Below, piece after piece: positions 8,906 through 17,453 of a stretch of 64,000 nucleotides of DNA (positions are counted from its first letter, which is position 1; each line of letters begins with the position of its first letter). The notes beneath the pieces are model-generated. The model did not search any database. It was given only the letters and a program-made list of their open reading frames with translations, and was not told the origin of the DNA. Origin of the DNA: a candidate division WOR-3 bacterium. Its GTDB lineage: Bacteria; Hydrothermota; Tepidihabitantia; SM23-42. The position numbers and the translations under genes are program-made. The DNA is taken from contig JAOUFJ010000003.1 in assembly GCA_029858255.1 (NCBI GenBank), positions 62,001 to 126,000 of the forward strand, in the 5' to 3' direction.

Positions 8906-10204
8906 TTATTCAGTTTCGACCAACCGAAACTCAGCGACCGCGCTACGCTCCTTGCCACTGACAAGATCTTTGACCTTCAGCACGATCATATAGCTACCTG
9001 GCAGCAAATCCATAGGATGATACTCAGTGCCAAGGTATGCAGTATTGCCCGGTTCGATCCAATCTTTGATCATCACATCCACCACTTCCTGGCGCATTCT
9101 TTCTTTATTATAGACTTCGTATGTCGTTCTGACACGATACATTCCATCTCTTGTCTCAAGATTATACGCTTCGGAATACAGGTAAAAAGGATCGTGCACC
9201 GGCAAGGTCGTATTGAGAAGAGGAATCGTTCGACCAACAGGTTTTTCGAATTTTTCATGTGTGAAGGTGCGGTCGATCAGACGCGCGGGTATCAAATCGC
9301 TGATCTCCTTTACATCATCCTGATACTCGACGAGGTTCACGTCAAATTCCTTCTTGCCTATCCTTTCATTTTTCATGTCGAATAGTGAAACCTCAACATG
9401 ATATTCCTCGGGTTTGAGCCAGAGATTGATTTCGTCAACGAACATGCCCCTATCACCGTGCTCAGGCATCAGTATGTGTCTTGAGTTATGCACCATGCTG
9501 TCCCTACGGTTGAAAACCGAAATCTCTCTATATAATTCGAAATCAGCGGTGTCTTCGATATCGATACTGGCATATATCTCCAAACGAGTCAGATTCTTCT
9601 GCTGTCTGAACCGACCATATGAGATACTGAAATCAAGCGGTTCTGCGGTCAACAATTCAACACTCGTGTCTGCAATCACCTCCTTCAGATGAGGGACCAC
9701 GACCAGTTCGCCAAATTCGGAATGTGCCATGAGTTCATACGCGCGCGCCAGCCGGACAAAATCAAACATCAAACCCTCTTTCTGATATCTCCATATCTCA
9801 GCGGGATTTACGACAAGCGAAGCATTGACCCCGATTTTTTTCTCCGGAGTGATGATCTCCCTTCTTGTTGGCTCACCATATTTAACATAGATTGGAATTC
9901 GATCATCGCTCAATGGTGCGCTCCTGCCGAACTGCCTGAAGGCATATTGGCTACGCTCCTCAAACAACCGACGTTTATCATCCTTGCCGGTCCAATATTC
10001 ATTGTAGAATATCGATCGGTCACTGGCTGATTCCAGATGCAGATATTCGTAGGCAGCCAGGGTATCGATACCTCTAAAACCAAGATACTTAACCCTTTCG
10101 CCTTCGAGCAATCGGTAGTATCGTGCCGCAAATATGTTGCTCGCACAATATATGCAGAGCAGACAGACAGATCCTAGCAGGATCAAATACTTGATATATC
10201 TCAT
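8906..10204 (-). CDS. GWxTD-domain exported protein (second of a pair)
   Basis: 432 residues. N-terminal signal MRYIKYLILLGSVCLLCIYC, then a GWxTD-type region (EYWTGKDDKRRLFEERSQYAFRQFG...RIPIYVKYGEPTRREI) and beta-rich C-terminal repeats (RLEIYASIDIED, FLYSEAYNLE). Function of GWxTD proteins is unknown; they are common in Bacteroidetes-Ignavibacteria-WOR-3-like genomes and are exported. The start at 10204 is chosen because AAGGAGGG lies 8 bases upstream; longer readings run into the previous gene's stop. It follows the first GWxTD gene by 13 bases. Confidence 0.82.
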   Translation of the reverse strand: MRYIKYLILLGSVCLLCIYCASNIFAARYYRLLEGERVKYLGFRGIDTLAAYEYLHLESASDRSIFYNEYWTGKDDKRRLFEERSQYAFRQFGRSAPLSDDRIPIYVKYGEPTRREIITPEKKIGVNASLVVNPAEIWRYQKEGLMFDFVRLARAYELMAHSEFGELVVVPHLKEVIADTSVELLTAEPLDFSISYGRFRQQKNLTRLEIYASIDIEDTADFELYREISVFNRRDSMVHNSRHILMPEHGDRGMFVDEINLWLKPEEYHVEVSLFDMKNERIGKKEFDVNLVEYQDDVKEISDLIPARLIDRTFTHEKFEKPVGRTIPLLNTTLPVHDPFYLYSEAYNLETRDGMYRVRTTYEVYNKERMRQEVVDVMIKDWIEPGNTAYLGTEYHPMDLLPGSYMIVLKVKDLVSGKERSAVAEFRLVETE

Positions 10205-10217
10205 ATGATCTCCCTCC

Positions 10218-11462
10218 TTATTCAATACTCTCAAAATCCTTATACCAATTATGCGTCCCGGGCGCGATATCGGAAAGCCAATCCTCTTCGCGCGTTCCAT
10301 CCCTGAACCCGGTCTGAATTATCTGGGCTATCTCGCCAGGCTTGAGGACCCTGATGAGCCTTGGATTGTCGTCATTTTTGATGTCGCAGAACAAATAATC
10401 ATTTCTTCCATAATAATACCATACTTCAAAAGGCCGCGACCAGGTAGCAATAGGCACGGTTTCTATTTCGTCCGGTGGCCCCTGCAAAATATACAAACGG
10501 CCGCGTTCCGAATCCCTCCCCAGCAATCTACCCACCGAGAATCTCTGATCGGCCTCCATGATCCGCTTCTGAAAATGCATATAGTCATGCCGCGACCAGA
10601 ATTCCTTCAAATATATCTCCTTCTGGGTTTCGCTCAAGTTTTGGAAATCCTTATATCCGTTGGCATTGATGAGGTACTGAATTTCTGCGTAGAGATCACG
10701 GTCAGCGTAACCGCCTACTGTTTTCACCGAAAAAGAAGCCAGGCGTCCAACACTGGCTTGCGACGAAGGGTCTTCAATAATTATGCTGTAATCGTATCGA
10801 CCTTCCACCAATTGAGACAGATCCACACTGTGTGTATCGATCTGAACATAGTCATATTTAAGAACCCTCCTCTTCTCCTCGAGTACGACTGCACCTTCGC
10901 CATCAACAATTCGGTAAATTGCTTCATATAATAGACTATCTGGCACCAGACCATAAATCTCCAGATACGAAAACAGGTCATCACGATCCGTGAATTCGGC
11001 TTCTATCAAAGGCAGGAACGGGATATCGTGAAAAACGAAAACCCCATGACCAGATCGGCCGGTGATCACATCACTACAGGACAGATATCCCGTATCCGGT
11101 ATGATCCCGATCGTGCCACCCCCCTGCATCTCGCCGGTTACCGCGATTATGTGCAGCGTATATTGAAACCTGCCACTATACAGGTTAAGCGGGAAACAAT
11201 CAACGATCTGCTCACCACCATTCTCGCCGCATGAAATTATCGCCTTTTTACCTTCAAAGTATGCCGAATCACTTCCATCCACATTCTGGATATAGAAGTG
11301 ATATGAGTAGAAATCGTAGAACGTATCTGCGGTCGTCTGGAGATGTTGTGAATCAACAAGACAGGACACGGGCAACTGATACCAGACTTCGGCGTAACCG
11401 TCTTCAAAACGATATACGTTCACGTCTAGTTGCTGAAGCGCAAATAAAATCAAAATTGCCAC
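10218..11462 (-). CDS. GWxTD-domain exported protein (first of a pair)
   Basis: 414 residues with the order reversed relative to its partner: beta-rich region first, GWxTD-type segment at the C-terminus (YLKEFWSRHDYMHFQKRIMEADQRF...GRLYILQGPPDEIE, then WYYYGRNDYLFCDI). Hydrophobic N-terminus VAILILFALQQLDV resembles a signal anchor. The start is GTG at 11462: GGAG lies 7 bases upstream and the promoter -10 box ends 16 bases before it, so the longer ORF starting at 11549 would begin upstream of the transcript. Cotranscribed with the second GWxTD gene. Confidence 0.8.
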   Translation of the reverse strand: MAILILFALQQLDVNVYRFEDGYAEVWYQLPVSCLVDSQHLQTTADTFYDFYSYHFYIQNVDGSDSAYFEGKKAIISCGENGGEQIVDCFPLNLYSGRFQYTLHIIAVTGEMQGGGTIGIIPDTGYLSCSDVITGRSGHGVFVFHDIPFLPLIEAEFTDRDDLFSYLEIYGLVPDSLLYEAIYRIVDGEGAVVLEEKRRVLKYDYVQIDTHSVDLSQLVEGRYDYSIIIEDPSSQASVGRLASFSVKTVGGYADRDLYAEIQYLINANGYKDFQNLSETQKEIYLKEFWSRHDYMHFQKRIMEADQRFSVGRLLGRDSERGRLYILQGPPDEIETVPIATWSRPFEVWYYYGRNDYLFCDIKNDDNPRLIRVLKPGEIAQIIQTGFRDGTREEDWLSDIAPGTHNWYKDFESIE

Positions 11463-11478
11463 CAGATATCTCCACTCA

Positions 11479-11506
11479 ATTATAGCGCCCGACTCGCGGA
11501 TGTCAA
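11479..11506 (-). promoter_or_regulatory. Promoter of the GWxTD operon
   Basis: Minus strand TTGACA (11506-11501), 16-base spacer, TATAAT (11484-11479). The leader to the GTG is about 10 bases and is almost entirely the SD. Confidence 0.75.
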
Positions 11507-11568
11507 CTGGCACCCGAGCAGCAATCATTCGTTCAAATGGATGGCGCAAGGCAACTTCCTGACAGCCA

Positions 11569-11596
11569 TTGACAAAAAAGAGATTTGTTGTATACT
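11569..11596 (+). promoter_or_regulatory. Promoter of tRNA-Met
   Basis: TTGACA (11569-11574), 16-base spacer, TATACT (11591-11596), 8 bases before the mature tRNA 5' end. Confidence 0.72.
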
Positions 11597-11604
11597 TGCA
11601 CGCT

Positions 11605-11677
11605 GGCGGCGTAGCTCAGTTGGTAGAGCAGGAGAATCATAATCTCTGTGTCGGGGGTTCGAGTCCCTTCGCCGCTA
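11605..11677 (+). tRNA. tRNA-Met (CAT)
   Basis: 73-base cloverleaf: acceptor GGCGGCG/CGCCGCT, D arm with GTAGCTCAGTTGGTAGAGC, anticodon stem GGAGA/TCTCT with loop ATCATAA (anticodon CAT), T loop TTCGAGT. The anticodon stem lacks the three G-C pairs of an initiator, so an elongator is likely; tRNA-Ile2 (lysidine-modified CAT) cannot be excluded. The terminal pair is a weak G1-U72. CCA is not encoded. Confidence 0.9.
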
Positions 11678-11892
11678 TTTTCATATGAAAGAAAAAACAA
11701 GCATGAAATCAAATGAATATCGTCACGCAGACCCTGAGAAAGAACAAGTCACAGAACGTATCGCATTTCTCAACACCGAATTCAGGTCACCTTGCTCTAT
11801 CGTTGAATGCACATCGAGTAATGAATACGCCAAGACTCAATTTGGAGGAAACGCAGGTCGGATAACGCGGCCCCCCCTAACACAGGCACGTC

Positions 11893-13764
11893 ATGGCCAA
11901 AGAAGACGTTGATCTATTAGAAGAATTAGAGAAAAAGCTAGCCAAATTAGAGCAAGTGGAAAAAGCTCTAAAAGAAAAGGATCTGGCGATCACAGAGGCA
12001 GAAAAGAATATCGCCGATCTGAATTCCGTCCGGGACAAGCTGACGGGCGAAACCCAGGACCTGCGGCGCATCCTGGACAATCTAAAGCGAGAATCGGCAG
12101 GTCTCGAGGCTGAGCAGAAAGAATTATCAAAGACGAAAGCGGCCAGTGACGAGATCAGAAAAAACGAGCAACAAATAAGGGACGAAGTCTCAAAGCTCAC
12201 CGCAACTCGAGATGGCATGCAGGAAGAAATATTACAGCTGGAAGAAAAGAAGACCGGCCTGACAAATCTGATATCCGGTCTCGAACGGGACATTAGTAAA
12301 AGAAAGGCCGAAAAAGAAGACGAGGAAGACACTTTCTACAAACTCAAAACGCGTAATGAGGAACTGGTAAAAGAAAATCAGGTTCTCGGCGAGGAAGTGA
12401 AGCAGGCCGATTCTGATTTAAAGACGACAAAGCAAGAACTGGAAAAGAACACGAGTGATAAGATATCCCTCGAACAAGAACTCCTTGCGTTGAGAAAGGA
12501 ATACAACGATATAGCAGCGAAGCTCGAAAGCACCAAAAAGGAAGAAGCAACCCTCGCGTCAGAAATATCATCTATGCAGCTTGAACACGCAACAGTCAGT
12601 AAATCGCTGAAAGAGACAGAAAAATCGTGTAAAGAAGCGCGCAGCGAGGACGAAACGGCCCGAAAGGAACTGACAAAGAAAACACAGGAGTTGGAGCAAA
12701 CGCTCAAGAAATTGGATAAAGCACGTACTGAATACTCTCGCCTTGAAAGCCGCGTAACCGAATACAAAAATCTCGAAAAAGAATTGAAGAATATTGAACC
12801 TGAATACCGCAAAATAAAGGATGAATTCGACAAGTCCAAAAGGGAAGGCAGTGAACTGGCAAAGTCGATCGGCCACGCGAGAAAAAAACTCGATGAATTG
12901 AAGTCCGAAACGAAGACATACGAGAAAATCGAAGCGGCCTGCAAGGAAAGAAAGGAAGAGCTATCCAGACTCGATGAGCAGCTGAAGGAATACGAATCGC
13001 GGTTGAAAGAGAACGACAAAGAACATAAGACTATTCAAAAGGACCTCCCGCAAATGAGAGAAGAGCACGAAGCATTGAAAAAGGCCATCGAAGAAGATGG
13101 CCATACCAAGCAATTGGTTGAGACACGAAAGAGGGAGTTATCCATACTTGACGAAAAAATCTCTCAGCGTGAGTCCAAGATTTCAGAGATCATGAACACG
13201 CTCCGGCTCCTCGAAGACAAGGACAAAAAAGCCATCGCCGAACTTAACAAAGAAACCCGGGAACTTGCGATGCTTCGTGAAACATACGAGGGTGAGATCA
13301 AGCAGTTGCTCGACGAGAAGAAGAATGTCGAGGAGAGATTGAATGACATGAACGTACAGATATCCGAGCTAACTACGAAGGCAGAGAAAGCGCGTTTGTT
13401 CGAAAATGATATGCTGGCAAAAATCGAGAGACGGCGTGGTGAAATTGTGAAAATCGACAAAGAGCTCGAAGATAAGAGAACTCAAATGCTCAGGGAATCG
13501 GAAGAACAGAAAGTGAAAACGGAAAATGTGAAGAAGGAATTACAGGAACTGGAAGAAAAGAAGCAGGAGGCGCTCGGTAGCATTGCCGAGGTCGACGAGA
13601 TGCAAAGGCTTCTGAATGAACTGAAAGCGACAAAAGAGGAACTCGACAAAGGCGTTGCCGAGAAAACCAAGGAACTGGAGAAACTAAAGATCTTCATTAC
13701 AAGGCTCAAGGAAACAAAACCATCGACGCCTGATGAAGAGAGAAAAAATCAAATATCGTTCTGA
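11893..13764 (+). CDS. Long coiled-coil protein of unknown function
   Basis: 623 residues, almost entirely Glu/Lys/Leu-rich heptads from residue 5 to about 605, ending in a short disordered tail (KPSTPDEERKNQISF). No ATPase heads, signal peptide or membrane segment, so it is not an SMC or Rad50 subunit; a cytoskeletal or scaffold role is the simplest guess. ATG at 11893 is the first possible start (in-frame TAA 15 bases upstream) and has no clear SD or promoter. The 215 bases between it and tRNA-Met show nothing else convincing, so transcription may run on from the tRNA promoter. The YitT gene follows after 24 bases. Confidence 0.75.
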   Translation: MAKEDVDLLEELEKKLAKLEQVEKALKEKDLAITEAEKNIADLNSVRDKLTGETQDLRRILDNLKRESAGLEAEQKELSKTKAASDEIRKNEQQIRDEVSKLTATRDGMQEEILQLEEKKTGLTNLISGLERDISKRKAEKEDEEDTFYKLKTRNEELVKENQVLGEEVKQADSDLKTTKQELEKNTSDKISLEQELLALRKEYNDIAAKLESTKKEEATLASEISSMQLEHATVSKSLKETEKSCKEARSEDETARKELTKKTQELEQTLKKLDKARTEYSRLESRVTEYKNLEKELKNIEPEYRKIKDEFDKSKREGSELAKSIGHARKKLDELKSETKTYEKIEAACKERKEELSRLDEQLKEYESRLKENDKEHKTIQKDLPQMREEHEALKKAIEEDGHTKQLVETRKRELSILDEKISQRESKISEIMNTLRLLEDKDKKAIAELNKETRELAMLRETYEGEIKQLLDEKKNVEERLNDMNVQISELTTKAEKARLFENDMLAKIERRRGEIVKIDKELEDKRTQMLRESEEQKVKTENVKKELQELEEKKQEALGSIAEVDEMQRLLNELKATKEELDKGVAEKTKELEKLKIFITRLKETKPSTPDEERKNQISF

Positions 13765-13788
13765 TGACTTACTCAAGACTATGAGATC

Positions 13789-14628
13789 ATGAAAGTCGTA
13801 AAACTGCTGTATATCATATTCGGCGGAGCAATATTTGCCTTCGGCTACGCGGCCTTCTTGATACCACACAGAATAGTACCTGGAGGAGTAAGCGGCATTG
13901 CCATGATACTTCGCTTCCTGTACAACACACCGGTCGGGATAGTGGCAATACTATTGAATATTCCCCTATTCATAATCGCTTTGCGCGTACTGGGTGTATC
14001 ATTCGGGGTAAAGTCTCTCGCCGCGATCATATACACAAACCTCCTCATTGACCTTCTCGTGTACTCGGCAGGAATCAAAACGCCAACCGATAATGTAGTT
14101 CTTGCCGCGCTCTATGGAGGGATACTGCTCGGTTTGGGCTTGGGATTGATCTTCAGAGGTGACGCAAGCACCGGCGGCACTGATATCATTGGGCAGATCT
14201 TCAGTCGTCACACTAACTTGTCGGTCGGTATGTGGATAATGATCGTTGACTTCGCAGTCATCACTATGGCGGGTATCACCACCCGATCGATCGAACTTGC
14301 GCTCCTGGGTTATCTCGCCCTTTTTCTCTCTTCAAAAGTGATCGACCTCATCCTTGAAGGCATTGACTACGCACGTGCCGCGTTCGTCGTCAGCACAAAG
14401 CCCGAGAAGATAACCGATCAGATATACGAAAAAATGCAGCGCGGCGTTACGATTCTGGATGGCCATTCACCATACTCGCGTGAGAAACGACCCGTCATCC
14501 TGTGCGTCATAACGAAAAAAGAAACACCTTTTTTCAAATCATTGATCAAGAAAGTCGATGAAAATGCGTTTGTAATCCTCACGGATGTCTTCGAAGTGCT
14601 GGGCAAGGGTTTCAGGTCGCGCGTCTGA
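13789..14628 (+). CDS. YitT-family membrane protein (DUF161 plus DUF2179)
   Basis: 279 residues: five or six membrane segments in the first 200, including PHRIVPGGVSGIAMI and the conserved RGDASTGGTDIIGQI, followed by the cytoplasmic DUF2179 domain (RGVTILDGHSPYSREKRPVILCVITKKE). Members are widespread membrane proteins without an agreed substrate. Probably cotranscribed with the coiled-coil gene. Its stop is only 6 bases from the convergent symporter's stop. Confidence 0.88.
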   Translation: MKVVKLLYIIFGGAIFAFGYAAFLIPHRIVPGGVSGIAMILRFLYNTPVGIVAILLNIPLFIIALRVLGVSFGVKSLAAIIYTNLLIDLLVYSAGIKTPTDNVVLAALYGGILLGLGLGLIFRGDASTGGTDIIGQIFSRHTNLSVGMWIMIVDFAVITMAGITTRSIELALLGYLALFLSSKVIDLILEGIDYARAAFVVSTKPEKITDQIYEKMQRGVTILDGHSPYSREKRPVILCVITKKETPFFKSLIKKVDENAFVILTDVFEVLGKGFRSRV

Positions 14629-14634
14629 CGAATA

Positions 14635-16086
14635 TCACGGACCCGAATCGGTCGGGATCTGAGGACTTCTATTTTTCGTCCAAAGACTCACGAGCCATGT
14701 AGCCAGAAGAGAAAAGAAGAAACCCGGGATCAGTTCATAAAGAAAGTTCTTCAGTGCCGGAACATTGTACCAGACCACGATCGTGATCGCACCAACCACC
14801 ATGCCGGCAAAAACGCCGAATTTTGTTGTGCCGCGCCATTTTAGCGACAGTATCAACGGCGGGCCAAAGGACGCAGCCAGGCCCCCCCAGGCGTAGAGCA
14901 CTAACCAGTAAACAAGCCGCTCGGCCCGTAGCCCGAGCACGAACGCAACAATCGCAACAACTACAGTGAAGATCCGCGCCAGACGCACAAGGTATTGCTG
15001 AGTGGCTTTTGGATTGATGATCTTTCGATATATATCCTCGGTTATGGCCGAAGTCGTGACCAACAACTGAGAATCAACCGTCGACATCATTGCGGCCGTT
15101 GCTGCAGCCAGAACAAATCCGACAAGCCAGCTTGGCAGTATCTTCGCGGCAAATGCTAGAGTAACATGCTCGGGATCGGCGATCTCACCCCGCAGGTACG
15201 GGATAGCCAGAAAACCCAGGAATATCGCGCCGGCGACCGCAAGTGTTGTCCAGGTCATTGCAATGAGCATCGCCTTTTTGACCTCCTTCTCGCTGCGCAA
15301 AGCCATATAGCGCATGAGAATATGAGGCTGGCCAGCGTAACCGAACCCAATTGCCAGGCCGCCGAGGATCAATCCGAGATATAATGCAGTACCGCTCTCA
15401 CCTGCCGAGAGCATTACTGCCTTGGCATCGATAGACCCGATGCGTGAGAAGATATTGGAGAATCCACCAGAATGCACGATGCCTATTATACACATCAGCA
15501 TCAGAGCAACCACCATTATGATCCCCTGAAAAAAATCCGTCCATGATTCGGCAATGAAACCACCCATCATGGTGTAGAACAGAATAATGCTCAGGCCGAT
15601 GGCCATGCCGACAACGCGATCGATACCGAAGGTTGCCCCCAGTATCTTACCAGCACCAACGACCTGTGCTGAGACATATAATGTAAAGAAAAATACGATG
15701 AGAATTGAGGCGGTAATCCTGAGCAGATGCGAATTGTCTGAAAATCTCGATTCGAAATAGTCTGGTATTGTAAGTGCGTTGTACTTGCCGGTCAATCTAC
15801 GCAGCGGGGTGGCAATTACCAACCAGTTGAATAGACTACCAACCCATACCCCGATACCGGCCCATATAGCACCGATTCCCATCTTGAAAGCCTGGCCGGG
15901 CAGACCGATCAGAAGCCAGGCTGACATGTCCGTCCCTTTCTCAGATAGTGCGATGACCGGAGTCAACATCTTCTTACCACCCAAGATAAAATCATCCAGC
16001 GATTTTGACGCTAGCTTCGCGGTCACGATACCGGCTATCACCATGCCGACAAGATAGAGCAGAAACACAAGCAGTACCATGTCCAT
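14635..16086 (-). CDS. Sodium:solute symporter (PutP-like, SSS family)
   Basis: 483 residues with about 13 membrane segments. Matches the proline/pantothenate-type symporters: LGGKKMLTPVIALSEKGTDMSAWLLIGLPG at the N-terminus, LTIPDYFESRF, and the Na+-site region AATAAMMSTVDSQLL. Substrate is likely proline or a related small molecule, unproven. Start at 16086 (MDMVLLVFL) with GGGAGG upstream, or ATG at 16080 with better spacing; the longer reading from 16116 begins inside the promoter. Confidence 0.88.
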   Translation of the reverse strand: MDMVLLVFLLYLVGMVIAGIVTAKLASKSLDDFILGGKKMLTPVIALSEKGTDMSAWLLIGLPGQAFKMGIGAIWAGIGVWVGSLFNWLVIATPLRRLTGKYNALTIPDYFESRFSDNSHLLRITASILIVFFFTLYVSAQVVGAGKILGATFGIDRVVGMAIGLSIILFYTMMGGFIAESWTDFFQGIIMVVALMLMCIIGIVHSGGFSNIFSRIGSIDAKAVMLSAGESGTALYLGLILGGLAIGFGYAGQPHILMRYMALRSEKEVKKAMLIAMTWTTLAVAGAIFLGFLAIPYLRGEIADPEHVTLAFAAKILPSWLVGFVLAAATAAMMSTVDSQLLVTTSAITEDIYRKIINPKATQQYLVRLARIFTVVVAIVAFVLGLRAERLVYWLVLYAWGGLAASFGPPLILSLKWRGTTKFGVFAGMVVGAITIVVWYNVPALKNFLYELIPGFFFSLLATWLVSLWTKNRSPQIPTDSGP

Positions 16087-16103
16087 TAGACCTCCCGAAT
16101 TCC

Positions 16104-16132
16104 ATTTTAGCCACATGTTTTGATACTGTCAA
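16104..16132 (-). promoter_or_regulatory. Promoter of the sodium:solute symporter
   Basis: Minus strand TTGACA (16132-16127), 17-base spacer, TAAAAT (16109-16104), short SD-containing leader. Confidence 0.68.
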
Positions 16133-16156
16133 CCTGTCTCTGCCAGCCTATTACGA

Positions 16157-16185
16157 TTGACTGACGACCAGAGATGGACTATACT
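16157..16185 (+). promoter_or_regulatory. Promoter of the RlmI-like methyltransferase, leaderless geometry
   Basis: TTGACT (16157-16162), 17-base spacer, TATACT (16180-16185), 7 bases to ATG at 16193. The upstream in-frame start at 16157 is the -35 box itself. Confidence 0.68.
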
Positions 16186-16192
16186 TCTGCGC

Positions 16193-17329
16193 ATGCACAA
16201 CGTATATCTCAAGAAACGCCATCGTGGACACCCCTGGATTTTCTCAAATGAAATCAGGCGTGGGGAAGAAATCCAACCTGGCGAAATCGTGAAAATCTAT
16301 CAAGGACGGACGTTCCTCGGCCGAGGATTCTACAATCCACACTCCCTGATCGGAATCAGACACTTCTCTACAACAGACCAGGAATTCGACCAGCAGTTTC
16401 TTGATGGCCTCATTGACAAAGCATTGGCGTATCGAAAAACCTGGAGCAAAGAAAATAGCTTCCGCATGGTCCACAGTGAGAGCGATGGGTTGCCAGGATT
16501 GATAATCGACAAATACGAGAGTAATTTCGTCATCCAGATAAATTGCTACGGCATGGACAAACGACGCGATATGATCACCAAATCGCTCGCTCGCATGAAG
16601 CCGGATTTTGTCTATGAAAGAAGCGATGCTCAACTCCGTAAGCTCGAAGGACTGGAACCTGTGCAGGCACTCCATTATGGGAACCTTGTAAATCCTGTTA
16701 CCATCAAGCAGGATGATATTCCGTTTCTCGTTGATATCGAGAAAGGTCAGAAAACGGGTTTCTTTTTCGACCTGAAAGAAATAAGAAATATGGTGATGGA
16801 GAGAGCCAAAGACAAAAAAGTGCTTGATCTGTTTTGTTACACAGGTGCTTTCTCGCTATATTCTGCGTCCGGCGGCGCACGTTCAGCGACCGCAGTGGAC
16901 TCATCCCGGTCGGCAATTGAACTGGCCATGAAGAACAGCGAGAATGCAGGGGTCGCAGTCACACAGTTCGTCTGTGCAGATGTGTTCGATTTTCTAAGAC
17001 GTGATGAGCAGCTATATGACGTCATCATCGTGGATCCGCCATCATTCACAAAATCGAAGAAATCTCTAATTTCAGCACGCCGCGGCTATGGAGACATAAA
17101 TCGCCAGGCAATGAAACACCTCGCCAAGGACGGCATCCTGGTTACAACCTCATGTTCGTATCATATAAACGAACAGGATTTCCAGGAAATACTGCGCAAG
17201 GCCGCGGTTGATGCCGGCATATTGATGCAGATAACTGACCGGGCAACACAGAGTCTTGACCACCCGATCTTACTCAACATGCCTGAAAGTAACTACTTGA
17301 AGTGCTTCTTTCTACGCCGTATTGGCTGA
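16193..17329 (+). CDS. RlmI-like class I rRNA (cytosine-C5) methyltransferase
   Basis: 378 residues: N-terminal PUA domain (HPWIFSNEI...GEIVKIYQGRTFLGRGFYNPHS), a middle EEHD-like region, and a C-terminal Rossmann methyltransferase with VLDLFCYTGAFSLYSA (SAM motif I), DVIIVDPPSFTKS (motif IV) and TTSCSYH (motif VI, catalytic Cys). This is the architecture of E. coli RlmI, which makes m5C1962 in 23S rRNA; the exact target here is inferred. No SD precedes the ATG. Confidence 0.9.
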   Translation: MHNVYLKKRHRGHPWIFSNEIRRGEEIQPGEIVKIYQGRTFLGRGFYNPHSLIGIRHFSTTDQEFDQQFLDGLIDKALAYRKTWSKENSFRMVHSESDGLPGLIIDKYESNFVIQINCYGMDKRRDMITKSLARMKPDFVYERSDAQLRKLEGLEPVQALHYGNLVNPVTIKQDDIPFLVDIEKGQKTGFFFDLKEIRNMVMERAKDKKVLDLFCYTGAFSLYSASGGARSATAVDSSRSAIELAMKNSENAGVAVTQFVCADVFDFLRRDEQLYDVIIVDPPSFTKSKKSLISARRGYGDINRQAMKHLAKDGILVTTSCSYHINEQDFQEILRKAAVDAGILMQITDRATQSLDHPILLNMPESNYLKCFFLRRIG

Positions 17330-17341
17330 AGCCACCTGTTC

Positions 17342-17369
17342 TTGACTTTCTGAAGCATTTGGATACAAT
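17342..17369 (+). promoter_or_regulatory. Promoter of gdhA
   Basis: TTGACT (17342-17347), 16-base spacer, TACAAT (17364-17369). The leader is about 80 bases, one of the longest in the window, and ends in AGGAGG. Confidence 0.68.
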
Positions 17370-17453
17370 ATAATCCGTACTAGCAATCCCAGGTTCACTA
17401 AATCAGCTAGATACAAATTATCGATCAGATTTCAAGTTCTATAGGAGGTTTTT

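Noticed and set aside
10251-10931. 226-codon plus-strand ORF opposite the first GWxTD gene
   Set aside because: Antisense shadow of a gene with promoter, SD, operon partner and recognisable domain; the ORF's own product shows no domain.
11685-11912. 75-codon ORF between tRNA-Met and the coiled-coil gene
   Set aside because: No SD, promoter or recognisable sequence, and it overlaps the better-supported coiled-coil start.
12378-13019. 213-codon Ser/Phe-rich ORF opposite the coiled-coil gene
   Set aside because: Composition is what the reverse strand of Glu/Lys-rich codons always gives.
17370-17453. Riboswitch in the 80-base gdhA leader
   Set aside because: No recognisable aptamer or terminator/antiterminator pair; the leader is AT-rich without a strong fold.
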